Source: Agapanthus africanus (taxonomy: Eukaryota; Streptophyta; Magnoliopsida; Asparagales; Amaryllidaceae). From it: a stretch of 64,000 nt of DNA. The notes below the pieces were generated by a model. The model saw only the letters and a program-made list of their open reading frames with translations, had not been told where the DNA came from and searched no databases. Of the stretch, positions 23,028-35,542 are shown one piece after another; the stretch's first letter is position 1; each line of letters begins with the position of its first letter. The stretch is from assembly GCA_030015575.1 (NCBI GenBank), contig CM057346.1, forward strand, positions 113,441,899 to 113,505,898, given 5' to 3'. The translations under genes and the position numbers were made by a program.

Positions 23028-24077
23028 TGTAACACCCTAGTGCACTTATACGATATTTATTTGAGTATTTTCCTAATATTGCGACAACTTCTTGATTATT
23101 ATCGTTTTAGGTGTGGATAGTGTATTTGGTATCTGTGGTTAGTATCCGACCCGACCCGTATACTTGAAACCCATTATGGTTCTAGATTACGTCGTATATT
23201 ACTAGTACAGAGGATCCGTGCACAGTTAGGTTCTATATACATGTATAATATATTTGGTATCTGCATATCTTTTAATAATACAAATAATAGCCAAATAATA
23301 CATTTTAATATTTAGCATGGTCTGTTGTCATACTCCATATCACATGTTTGCATCCATACATCGTGTTCATTCCCTAATGGTTTAAACAGACTCGTTTGGA
23401 GCGCTACGTTAATTTGTGTATCCGTTCTTGGGGGTATGCATTTTATTTAACCGGACATCGCATTATGCTTTTTGCTGATACGTATATTATCCATATTTTA
23501 AAACTAGATTTTTAGAAGAGACCCGGGTATTTTTCGGAGTATTTTTGTATTAACTGTTTAAACCCAGAAAATATATTATAATATTTATATAAAATTTAAC
23601 AGTTTATAAAATATATAATATATATTAATATATTAACAAAATATTTCCCCTATATCTTTCTCTCTCCTCTCGCACACTCTCTATACGCCGCTCTCTCCCT
23701 CCCATATATATATATATATATATGTTATAACCTAATTATTTTTAACACCTCTCTCTTCTCTTTTATTTTCTTCTTCCTTCTTCTCGCAATGAAACCCAAG
23801 CCGAACGCTAGCCCCATGCCTTTGTCGCCGACCTCCCCATAACCTCGTCCCCATCACCTCCGTACCCTCACCACCTCAACCTCCTCTACCTCCTCCTCCT
23901 CTCCTCTACCCGAGCTCCCTGCACCCGACGACCATCCCTGCAACTCAAACCCTGACGCCCAGAAACCCTCGCCGCTTCTTCACCGCCGATTGCCACACCC
24001 TCATCTCCTCGTCGTCATCATCACAACCTCCACTTCCTCCACTCCTTCTTTCTCTATATTCGAGCACCCTGCAAACC
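23028..24077 (+). mobile_element. Gypsy-2 5' LTR, first part
   Basis: Starts TGTAACACCCTAGTGCAC and matches the start of the 3' LTR at 51042. It has an AT microsatellite near 23705 and a CT-rich, then proline-codon-rich stretch that also appears at 51700-52120. It is cut at 24077 by Gypsy-1 (TSD AAACC at 24073-24077) and resumes at 35208. Confidence 0.88.
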
Positions 24078-26760
24078 TGTCACGACCGGCAGAGAACGGA
24101 ACATGACCGGCACTTAAGTTATAAAACATCTCAAGGCGTCCGTAAGATAAGTAAGCCGAAGCCCAGAAATCAAAACCCAATTAAGAATTAGAGTGAAGGA
24201 ATACCATTTTTTATTTAAGCACTTTGTTTCATTAAGTCATATCAAGTCTCTTTTTATGAAAAACAGCTTCCTTTTCCTAAATTTCCGGCAAAATCTTCTT
24301 TGTAAAATAGTCCCCTAACGGGTACAAATAGGAATACAAGTGAATAAAAGAAATATGGCATCCCCAAGCGGGAGCCAGCTCTTCGCCTCAAGGCGGTCAC
24401 AAATCCCACGCAATGTAAAACACAGTGTGCATAAGCAAGCATGAAAGCACAAGAAATAACATGTCGACTCAAGTGAGCTCGACCCCAAATAACATAAAGT
24501 CCACCAGTCTCACAACCTCACCTTTAGGTCAACATACAGTAATCCAAATAAACTGGTACAACTGAAATAATAGCAGATGGAGTACTCTAGATACAATGAA
24601 TACATAAGGTGGTACAAAATGATTACAACCCACCTATGAGCAAAAGCCTCGAGTCTAGGTAAAAAGAGCAAAAGAGGCAAAAGTGTCCGCCGCTACAGTG
24701 CTGACGGAACGGACCTGCAGAAAAGCTGTGGCACAACGGGGGTGAGTTGCTAGCTCGTGAGTAATAAATAACATCTACTAAGGCTATCGCATGCATGCAC
24801 ACAAGTATCCAAGCATCCCTAAAACAGGTATGGTTATATGTACTAGCAGGTATGTATGCATCCTCAGTGTACTAACAAGTATGTATGTCACATGGATGTA
24901 CTAACAGATATGTATGCTATATGAGTCAACTCAAGATCTCAACATGTAAGTACAAGAACTATTCTTTCTTTGTTTTTAGAACTCTTTTCAAATATCAGCA
25001 TAATATCCATGAAATCAATAAAATCGGTGTTCAGCAACGACACCGCAAAACTGTCTCAACCTTATATATCCATGTAAAGTATCTCTGGCCTCAGCCGTCC
25101 GGCTGATCCATGTCAAATATCCATATCTCAATCTAGCAGCCACGGTTGGTATCCTCTGGATATCCGCCGTGCCAACGAAGTCACCGGTAGGTAGTCCGTC
25201 CCCTGCCTGGCTCAACGCCATCTCCTGCGATCTTCTCGCCCTGGGGTACCTTACCGGGCCCACCATATACCCGAGACGGTTCATCCACCTCCTCGAAACG
25301 GGTCTCGAAACCACAGCAAACTCATGGTGGACGACACTTTACATCACTAGAAAACCGCAACTTTTATATTTTTAAAAGATCATAAGTTTCAAATCTTGCG
25401 GCTTTTCCCCGAAATCCAGAAATATCATAAATCTCATGAAATCATCATGGGTGCATATGTCAATGATAATGAATGCAAATGGTATCAATGTTCAAGTTGC
25501 AATGTATGGTTTATACTAGGCATGAGCAAGTGATGTAATGATATATATGCATGAGAATAGCAATTCTTATGATTTCATTTAAATATTTATTGCAATAGCA
25601 CAGGTCTAAGCAATTAACATGTTCAAATTTATGGTTATCTAGTGTCGTGACATGGCAATTACCAGGGTATGGGTGTACACATGAATAGTGCTCGTGCTGC
25701 ATATAAAAACCTGGTAATGGTGCATGTGTCTTACAGAATGAGTTTGCGCATATGGGTACAACATAAAGATCTAATAAGGTTACTCTAACCATCATAACCA
25801 TTACTTGGCTATATCTCACTCAAAATCGCTAAAACTAGCACAAAACCACATAATATAAACAATAAATTATACTGACAACCATAACTTAGCAAAAAGAGGT
25901 CGGGTTAAAGAGTTATACCTCTAGAGATCCTAGGTGAGGGAGAAGAGAAGGAGAAGGAAGGTGTTGTGCAGCTGCTACAGCTCCAAGTGCTCAATTCCTT
26001 GGCTGAAATGTGCTGTGTCTGGCTGCTGATGCTGCTTCTGTTTGTGGCTGATGCTGTTCTGGCTGAAGCTGCTGTTGTTGTTTTGGTTAAATATTTTTTT
26101 GTGTGGCTGAAGCAGCAGCTTCTGTGGTATTGTGGTTGTTTTTTGTAGCTGAAGTTGTTAGGTGGCTGATGCTATGGGTTATGTAGCTGTAGTTGATGGC
26201 ATTGGGGCTGGTGTGGCTGATGTTTGGGCTGATGGTGTTGATTTGGTGGCTGATGTGCTAAGCTGATGATGTATTTGGCTGAAGTTTGCCTATGATGTGT
26301 GTCTGTGAGGGAGAAAGGTGTAAGTGAGGTGAGTGTTTGAGGGCTAAGCAAAAAGTTTTGAAAAGAATGGAGTGTGCCACAATCCTAGATCCACCATTCT
26401 CTCTTCCCTCATTAAATGCTTGCATGACACCCATCAAAATCTCTCCTTCTCATCACAAGTCAACCCTAAACCCTAATCACTCTTAACCAAATCTAACACT
26501 CATAATTAACCCAATTAGCTTAACCAAGTGTGTTAGACCACCATGGTTGGCTCAACATGGTTAACCCACCATGCACACCCAAACTTGGTAACCCTAGGCT
26601 TAACCCTAGTTATCATGCACAAGTGTGTGTGGTCGAGATAAAATTCTACAAAAATAACCATAAAACCAGATAAATTATCAGGAACCCGTTTTGGTAAACT
26701 TTTTACCAAAAAGCCCACATTAACATGTAATTACCACTAAACCTAAACTCAGGTGTTACA
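24078..26760 (-). repeat. Gypsy-1 3' LTR
   Basis: 2,683 bp, matching 31737-35202 along its length. Within it, about 25966-26290 is rich in GTGGCTGATG-like units, a degenerate low-complexity repeat that gives leucine- and alanine-rich chance frames. Confidence 0.88.
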
Positions 26761-26777
26761 GTCTTCCCCCCTTAAGA
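26761..26777 (-). promoter_or_regulatory. Gypsy-1 polypurine tract
   Basis: The minus strand reads TCTTAAGGGGGGAAGAC just before the 3' LTR, the position and composition expected for plus-strand priming. Confidence 0.8.
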
Positions 26778-26799
26778 AAATTCGTCCCCGAATTTTAAA

Positions 26800-29700
26800 A
26801 TACAAAACTACGCGTACCTTCAAAAGATGGGGGAATTTCTTCCGCATCTCTCCCTCGGCCTCCCAAGTGACCTCCTCACCATTCGGGCTACGCCAAAGAA
26901 CCTTCACAGACGGCAGGACCTTTGATCGAAGTTTCTTCACCTTCCGATCCAATATCTGCACTGGCTGCACGGTGAATGAAAGGTCGGGCTCAAGCTGAAC
27001 GGTTTGATGCTGAATCGTGTGGGAAGGGTCATGAAGATATCTGCATAGCATCGACACGTGGAAGACGGGGTGAACATCTGAAAAGATGGGTGGAAGAGCC
27101 AAACGATATGCAACAGCACCGACACGCTCAAGGATCTCGAAGGGACCCACAAATCTGGGGCTAAGCTTTCCCTTTCGTCCAAATCGCATCACACCCTTCA
27201 TCGGAGAGACCCTCAGAAAAACATGATCGCCAACTGCGAACTCTAATTTGTGACGGCGTCTATCTGCATACGATTTCTGCCTACTCTGAGCTGCTCTCAT
27301 CCGGTCTCGAATCAACTGTACTTTCTCGGTCGTCTCCTGCACGATCTGCGGCCCCAAAATACTGCTCTCGCTCAGCTCAGTCCAACAGACGGGCGATCTA
27401 CATCTCCTCCCATATAAGGCCTCGAAAGGTGCCATCTGAATAGTATCCTGGAAGCTATTGTTGCAGGAGAACTCCACTAATGGTAAATGACGATCCCAGC
27501 TACCGCCAAAGTCTAAAACGCACGCTCTGAGCATGTCCTCGAGAGTCTGAATAGTCCGCTCTGACTGTCCGTCGGTCTGCGGATGAAATGCTGTGCTGAA
27601 ACTCAAACGAGTGCCCAAAGCTCCTGAAGCCTCTGCCAAAGTCGGCTGGTAAACTAGGTGCCTCGATCTGATATGATACAAGTCGGTACGCCATGCAACC
27701 GCACGATCTCGTCGATGTAAATCTGGGCATACTGAACAAAACTGAAAGTGGTTTTCACTGGCAGGAAGTGAGCCGCTTTCGTCAATCGGTCCATAATCAC
27801 CCAAATAGAGTCGTACCCTCGACTGGTCCTGGGTAGACCCACAACAAAGTCTATCGAAATCTGCTCCCATTTCCACTCCGGAATGGGCAAAGGCTGTAAC
27901 TCTCCGGCTGGCTTCTGGTGCTCGGCCTTGACTTGCTGACAAGTCAGGCATCTCGATACGAAGTCAGTGACATCCCTCTTCATCCCGTCCCACCAATAGA
28001 CATCTCTCAAATCGCGGTACATCTTGGTGGAACCTGGATGAACGCTGTATGTAGATCTATGCGCCTTCTCAAGAATCTCACGTCGCAGTCCCTCCGAATC
28101 TGGTACGCACAATCGAGTCCTAAATCGTAGGACTCCCTGATTGTCGATCACGAACTCGGAATCTCTGCCCTGCATAATCTGCTCCATGATCTCTGAAAGT
28201 CGGTCATCACTGGGCTGTGCCTCACGAATGCGGTCAAGTAACTGCGGACGTGCATGAACATGCGCAAGCTGTCCCCCTGTCGGAGTGAACCCGAACTCAA
28301 CTCGGCTGTCGTATAAAATCTGCCAATCTGCTGACGACTGCCTCTGCACTGCGCGCAAACAAGATAGACTACCCCCGGGCCTCCTACTCAAAGCATCCGC
28401 CACTACATTCGCCTTGCCCGGGTGGTACAAGATCTCACAGTCATAGTCTTTCACCAGCTCCATCCAACGACGCTGTCTCAGATTCAGGTCTCGCTGCTGA
28501 AATATATACTTTAAGCTCTTGTAGTCAGCGAATATTTGGCACGACTCGCCGTATAGGTAATGTCGCCAGATCTTAAGTGCAAAGACCACTGCAGCCATAT
28601 CCAAATCGTGAGTGGGGTAGTTCTGTTCATGTTTCTTCAATTGCCGCGAAGCATACGCGATCACCCTGTCATGCTGCATCAATACGCATCCTACCCCATC
28701 CGCGAAGCGTCACAATAAACCACGAATCCGCCTGATCCTGAAGGCAAAGATAATACCGGCGCCGTAGTCAAACAAGTCCGTAGTTGCTGAAAACTGTGCT
28801 CGCACTCCTCCGTCCAAACGAAAGGAACTCCCTTCCGGGTCAAACCGGTCAAAGGTGCAGCAATACGGGAGAAATCCTGAACGAATCGCCTGTAGTAGCC
28901 CGCCAGGCCTAGAAAACTACGGATCTCCATAACCGATGTCGGTCTGGGCCACTGCTGAACAGCCTCAATCTTCTTCGGGTCCACACATATGCCATCTCTC
29001 GTAATCACATGGCCCAAGAAACCAACGCTGTCCAACCAGAATGCACATTTGGAAAATTTTGCGAAAAGCTGGTGCTCCCTCAAAGTCTGCAAAGTAATCC
29101 GCAAATGCTGCTCGTGCTCCTCTCGGCTCCGGGAATACACCAAAATATCATCAATAAATACTATGATGAACAAGTCGAGATACGGCCTGAAGGTACGGTT
29201 CATCAAGTCTATGAATGCTGCTGGGACGTTGGTGAGTCCGAACGACATCACCAGAAACTCATAGTGGCCATAGCGTGTATAGAAGGCTGTCCTCGATATA
29301 TCCTCCTGTCGGACTCACAGCTGATGGTATCCTGATTGCAAGTCGATCCTCGAAAAATAACCCGCACCTTGAAGCTGATCGAACAAATCATCAATGCGTG
29401 ACAACGGATATCTGTTCCGTACAGTAACCTTGTTCAGCTGGCGGTAGTCGATACATAAGCGCATTCTTCCGTCCTTCTTCTTGACAAACAGGACCGGAGC
29501 ACCCCATGGAGAAACACTGGGCCGAATAACTCCCTTATCTAACAAATCTTTAAGCTGAACCTTCAATTCTCTAAGCTCCATCAAGGCCATCCGATAAGGC
29601 GGTATAGAAATAGGCCCCAAGCCGGGAATCAAATCAATACAGAACTCGACATCGCGCTCAGGCGGCAGTCCTGGCAGCTCATCAGGGAAAACATCGGGGA

Positions 29701-31411
29701 ACTCGCATACAATCGGAACCTGGTCCAATGGAATATCTGTAGCTCTAGTATCGCAAACATAGGCTAGAAATCCCCGACATCCCTTTCTCAACAGCTGATC
29801 AGCGCGAAGGGAAGAAATTATTATGTGAGGGGCGGCACCACGGTCCCCCTGCACAACAAAAGCTGACTCGCCGGGAAAACAAAATCTAACTGTATTCTCA
29901 CGGCAGTCCACAAACGCATAGCACGTGGCTAACCAATCCATGCCCAAAAGAACGTCGAAGTCCAACATCTCAAGAAGGATCAAGTCGACAGGCAGCTCTC
30001 GCTCGCCAATACGGACGGTACAGGATCGGAACACGTGCCTAGAGACAAATAACTCTCCCACAGGAGTGGTCACAACAAGCGGCTGATCAAGCAGAATGGA
30101 CTCTCTACCCAAACTCGGCACGAAGTGTGTGGAAACGTACGAATGCATGGATCCGGGATCAAACAACACGTGTGCATCAACAGAACATACTGATAGGGTA
30201 CCTGTCACGACGTCATTGGATGCCTGCGCATCCTGCGGTGTCAACGCAAATACTCGGGCCTGACCTCCACCAATAGCGGGCTGACCTCGGCCTCGGCCTT
30301 TGCCTCCTCGTCCTCTCTGGATCGGTCCACCGTGTCCACGGCCTCTGGGTGCAACTAACTGGCATGGAGCATCGCCTGTAGTAGGAAGTAGAGCTCTCTG
30401 AGGAGGGGGCGGTGATGGTGGTAGGGTCACATGCGGAACTGTCGCCACTCCCTGTCGTCTCGCCGGACAATCTCTAACACGATGGTGCAGACTCCCGCAC
30501 CCAAAGCATCCTGGCGACGCCTGCTGTCCCTGTGGATACGAACCATACAGCTGACCTCGTCCAAACCCTCTGCCTGCCCTATCTCTCGGAAAGAATCTGG
30601 CACGCTGTCTCTGATCTGGCGTGCTGTTATGAATCCTCTTCGGCGTGGGAACGGCCGAAGTCGCTGAAATACGTGCCTCCATCTGCAACGCTGTATCCAT
30701 AGCCGTTGAATAGGTATCGAAGTGCTGGGCGCCAATGGCAAGAAATAGCCGGGCATCCAGTCCCTGTATGAACCTCTTCACCCTCTTCGCTTCGGTATCC
30801 ACCAGATACAGAGCATAGCGGGACAACTGTGTAAACTGGACGTCATACTCAGACACCGTCATCCCTGAAGTCTTGATCAAGGCCTCAAAACTACGAGTTC
30901 TGGCGTCACGAATGCTCTCCGGAAGGAAACGGGCTAGAAAAACTGCTGTAAACTCAGTCCACGTCATGGGCGGTAGACCTGCAGCTCGACCTCTCAGAAC
31001 TGACTCCCACCATATCTGTGCGAGGCCCTCTAGTCGGAAACTCGCCAGTTCTACCCATCGATCATCAGAACATCTCAGCGAACGGCAGATCCTGGCCAAA
31101 CTGTCAAGGAACGTCTGCGGGTCCTCTGCTGCATCGGTACCCGTGAAGACTGGAGGTCTCAGCCTCATGAACTCCTCTAGCGAAACCGGGATGGCCACGG
31201 TGGTAGTAGTAGGAGCAGGTATCATAGTAGTCTGGAATGTAGTAGGTACGTCCTCCGGCCTCGGTGCACGACTGGCCGCAACTAAGGATCCCACCATCTG
31301 ACGTAGCTCCTGCATACTCCCCATCATCTGTCGCAGCTCCTCCATACCGAACTCAAGCCTATCCATACGGCCTGGGGAAGGCGGATCAGTATGTCCCTGC
31401 GGCGTAGGCAT
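26800..31411 (-). pseudogene. Gypsy-1 gag-pol remains
   Basis: Minus-strand Ty3/gypsy coding region in chromovirus order. Gag is at about 30250-31411 with a CCHC knuckle ([14 protein letters not shown]). Protease is near 29900-30150 ([20 protein letters not shown]). RT and RNase H span about 28350-29650 ([20 protein letters not shown]). Integrase is at about 27150-28250 ([12 protein letters not shown] zinc part, HPQTDGQSERTIQ core). A chromodomain-like tail is near 26800-26900 (VKVLWRSPNGEEVTWE). The frame is broken in a few places, so this copy is not expected to make a whole polyprotein. The chromodomain tail and LTR termini point to the Tekay/Del group. Confidence 0.9.
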
Positions 31412-31720
31412 ACCACCCTGCTCAGTCCTAGTCTCGGATGAGCCAGCTCGAATCTCGTCTCAGGCGGTAGCCCTCTGCGCTCTGGTATCCCTCTGCGGCT
31501 TAGTGACTGGTACAGGAAATAGGACAATAAGAACGGTGCAACAGAATCGTAGGATACACGGAATTGAAGAAGGAATTTCAAGCAAGTATATCCTAAAGTC
31601 ACTTAGGCGGAGTACCGTATCGCAAGTATGCCGCGGACATACGTACGCTACGCTACCCTGCTTAAGTCGCTTACTCCATCTACTAAGGGTCATCCTACAC
31701 TCGGAAAGGTGAAACCTATC

Positions 31721-31733
31721 GCTCTGATACCAA
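31721..31733 (-). promoter_or_regulatory. Gypsy-1 primer binding site
   Basis: The minus strand reads TTGGTATCAGAGC three bases from the 5' LTR, the tRNA-iMet type site used by chromoviruses. Confidence 0.85.
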
Positions 31734-31736
31734 CTT

Positions 31737-34700
31737 TGTCACGACCCGTAGAGTACGGAACGTGACCGGCACTTAAGTTACGAAACGTCTCAAGGCGTCT
31801 GTAAGATAAGTAAGCCGAAACCCAGAAATCAAAACCCAATTAAGAATTAGAGTGAAGGAATACTATTTTTTATTTAAGCACTTTGTTTCATTAAGTCATA
31901 TCAAGTCTCTTTTTATGAAAAACAACTTCCTTTTCCCAAATTTCCGGCAAAATCTTCTTTGTAAAATAGTCCCCCAATGGGTACAAATAGGAATACAAGT
32001 GAATAACAGAAATATGGCATCCCCAAGCGGGAGCTAGCTCTTCGCCTCAAGGCGGTCATAAATCCCACGCAATGTAAAATACAGTGTGCATAAGCAAGCA
32101 TGAAAGCACAAGAAATAACATGTCGACTCAAGTGAGCTCGACCCCAAATAACGTAAAGTCCACCAGTCTCATAACCTCACCTCTAGGTCAACATACAGTA
32201 ATCCAAATAAACTGGTACAACTGAAATAATAGCAGATGGAGTACTCTAGATACAATGAATACATAAGGTGGTACAAAATGATAACAACCCACCTATGAGC
32301 AAAAGCCTCGAGTCTAGGCAAAAAGAGCAAAAGAGGCAAAAGTGTCCGCCGCTACAGTGCTGACAGAACGGACCTACAGAAAAGCTGTGTCACAACGGGG
32401 GTGAGTTGCCAGCTCGTGAGTAATAAATAACATCTACTAAGGCTATCGCATACACTGCACACAAGTATCTTAGCATCCCTAAAACAGGTATGGCTATATG
32501 TACTAACAGGTATGTATGCATCCTCAGTGTACTAACAAGTATGTATGTCACATGGATGTACTAACAGATATGTATGCTATATGAGTCAACTCAAGATCTC
32601 AACATGTAAGTACAGGAACTATTCTTTTTTTGTTTTTGAAACTCTTTTCAAATATCAGCATAATATCAATGAAATCAATAATATCGGTGTCCAGTAACGA
32701 CACCTCAAAACTGTCTCAACCTCATATATCCATGTCAAGTATCTCTGACCTCAGCCGTCCGGCTGATCCATGTCAAATATCTATATCTCAATCTAGCGGC
32801 CACGGTCGGTATCATCTGGATATCCGCCGTGCCAATGAAGTCACCGGTAGGTAGTCCGTCCCCTGCCAGGCTCAACGCCATCTCCTGCGATCTTCTTGCC
32901 CTGGGGTACCTTACCGGGCCCACCATGTACCCGAGACGGTTCATCCACCTCCTCGAAACGGGTCTCGAAACTACAGAAAACTCATGGTGGACGACACTTT
33001 ACATCACTAGAAAATCGCAACTTTTATATTTTTAAAAGATCATAAGTTTCAAATCTTGCGGCTTTTCCCCGAAATCCAGAAATATCATAAATCTCATGAA
33101 ATCATCATGGGTGCATATGTCAATGATAATGAATGCAAATGGTATCAATGTTCAAGTTGCAATGTATGGTTTATACTAGGCATGAGCAAGTGATGTAATG
33201 AAATATATGCACGAGAATAGCAATTCTTATGATTTCATTTAAATATTTATTGCAATAGCACAGGTCTAAGCAATTAACATGTTCAAATTTATGGTTATCT
33301 AGTGTCGTGACATGGCAATTACCAGGGTGTGGGTGTACACATGAATAGTGCTCGTGCTGCATATAAAAACCTGGTAATGGTGCATGTGTCCTACAGAATG
33401 AGTTTGCGCATATGGGTACAACATATAGATCCTAACTGCCGCAATTATCATGCAAGTGTTATTATTTCTAATGTCACAAGCAAATGTTAAAGTTTACTAT
33501 TTTCAAGTTTACTAAATCTATCGGGCGACTTGCGACATCCAAACGATTGTCCACCATAGATGTGAAATCTACTCATCCGTGATCCCGTGCTAGGTGTGTC
33601 CGACCACCTACTTCCCTTTCTCTGCTGCGCTCGATGTCCCCGCCGGCGAACCTAGAATTTACAATAGTCACATATATCAGGAAAATCCTGCAAAAACACG
33701 ATATATCGATAAAAAGGATACGTGTGCGTGAAACTAAACACGCGTGCACACGACACGTCGCGACGCGCACAAACCCACCAGAACCTACTCCGACCCGCTG
33801 TGTCGCGCAGCGCGCTACAGAACCACGCGTATCACGCGCGTGTCGCACAAGACTTAAAACATCGAAAACACGTTTATAGCTCCAGAATTTGCCTCTGGGA
33901 CAAACTCAAAAAGTTGCAGGTACCAACACACTAATCTACCCAGAACACCCCCACACACCAAAACCTAACCCCAACCCCCTACTCTGGCCGCAAATTGCGG
34001 CCAGAACGAATAAACCGGCGGCCTCAAGTATGAGGTGGGTCCCCGTGCTTTGTGTGTGTGTCCCTGCTAGTCTCACCATGCTACAGTTTTCCCAATTTTA
34101 TCCTGAAGGGCTCGGGTCAACAGCAGATCTAACAGAGGCTAAAAAGTCACTAAAACTGCTAAATTACGCCAAATCGGATAAATTGGGTATTTTTATGAAA
34201 TCTGGGACCAAACTTGGGTGATCTAGTCTCAACATCATCTAATAAGGTTACTCTAACCATCACAACCATTACTTAGCTATATCTCACTCAAAATCGCTAA
34301 AACTAGCACAAAACCACATAATATAAACAATAAATTATACCGACAACCATAACTTAGCAAAAAGAGGTCGGGTTAAAGAGTTATACCTCTAGAGATCCTA
34401 GGTGAGGGAGAAGAGAAGGAGAAGGAAGGTGTTGTGCAGCTGCTACAGCTCCAAGTGCTCAATTCCTTGGCTGAAATGTGCTGTGTCTGGCTGCTGATGC
34501 TGCTTCTGTTTGTGGCTGATGCTGTTTTGGCTGAAGCTGCTGCTGTTGTTTTGGTTAAATATTTTTTTTTGTGGCTGAAACAGCAGCTTCTGTGGTATTG
34601 TGGTTGTTTTTTGTAGCTGAAGTTGTTAGGTGGCTGATGCTATGGGTTATGTAGCTGTAGTTGATGGCATTGGGGCTGGTGTGGCTGATGTTTGGGCTGA

Positions 34701-35202
34701 TGGTGTTGATTTGGTGGCTGATGTGCTGAGCTGATGATGTATTTGGTTGAAGTTTGCCTATGATGTGTGTGTGTATGAGGGAGAAAGGTGTGAGTGAGGT
34801 GAGTGTTTGAGGGCTAAGCAAAAAGTTTTGAAAAGAATGGAGTGTGACACAATCCTAGAGCCACCATTCTCTCTTCCCTCATTAAATGCTTGCATGACAC
34901 CCATCAAAATCTCTCCTTCTCATCACAAGTCAACCCTAAACCCTAATCACCCTTAACCAAATCTAACACTCATAATTAACCCAATTAGCTTAACCAAGTG
35001 TGTTAGACCACCATGGTTGGCTCAACATGGTAACCCTAGGTTTAACCCTAGTTATCATGCACAAGTGTGTGTGGTCGAGATAAAATTCTACAAAAATAAC
35101 TATAAAACCAGATAAATTATCAGGAACCCATTTTGGTAAACTTTTTACCAAAAACCCCACATTAACATGTAATTACCACTAAACCTAAACTCAGGTGTTA
35201 CA
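31737..35202 (-). repeat. Gypsy-1 5' LTR
   Basis: 3,466 bp. It matches the 3' LTR at both ends and through most of its length, but is about 0.8 kb longer. The extra sequence has no terminal repeats or gene that would mark it as a separate element. It contains the same GGCTGATG-rich tract (about 34434-34750). Confidence 0.88.
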
Positions 35203-35207
35203 AAACC

Positions 35208-35511
35208 TCGACGATGCCAAGAACCCTGCAACCGACCAACAACCCTGCACCCGAACCCCAATGCTTCCACCCCTCATCGCCGGAGACTCGCCGTCGCCTT
35301 CACCTAACCCCTGCCTTCACCTTCTCATCCCTCTCTTCTCCCCACCAGCACCACACCCTCCATCACCACCATTGACTCTAACTTCCCGGCAACCCCGACA
35401 GTAAAGAACCTTTTCCCTTCATCATCGACGGCAACCATCTTCGCCGTCGTCTCCTCTGTCCTCTAAACCCACAGCCGAGCCAACCCTATTCCTCTTCTTC
35501 CTCTTCTTATT

Positions 35512-35542
<31 letters not shown>

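Larger units (their letters stand above)
24078..35202 (-). mobile_element. Gypsy-1: chromovirus gypsy inserted in the Gypsy-2 LTR
   Basis: Minus-strand Ty3/gypsy element of 11,125 bp flanked by AAACC (24073-24077 and 35203-35207). The 3' LTR is 24078-26760 and the 5' LTR 31737-35202; the LTRs differ in length (2,683 against 3,466 bp) and by about 3% by eye. On the minus strand they run TGTAACACC...CGTGACA, the same termini as Gypsy-2, so the two elements are relatives in opposite directions. A primer site, a polypurine tract and all gag-pol domains are present. It is broken by only a few interruptions in pol. Age by LTR divergence about 1-2 million years. Confidence 0.9.

Noticed and set aside
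25966-26290. Leucine/alanine/valine-rich frame that looks like a membrane protein
   Set aside because: It is a translation of the GGCTGATG-rich low-complexity tract in the Gypsy-1 LTR and is repeated at 34434 in the other LTR.
35503-35540. CTTT-rich tract as a possible regulatory GAGA/CT element
   Set aside because: It is a simple microsatellite present also in the other Gypsy-2 LTR (about 52420-52445); nothing shows a function.
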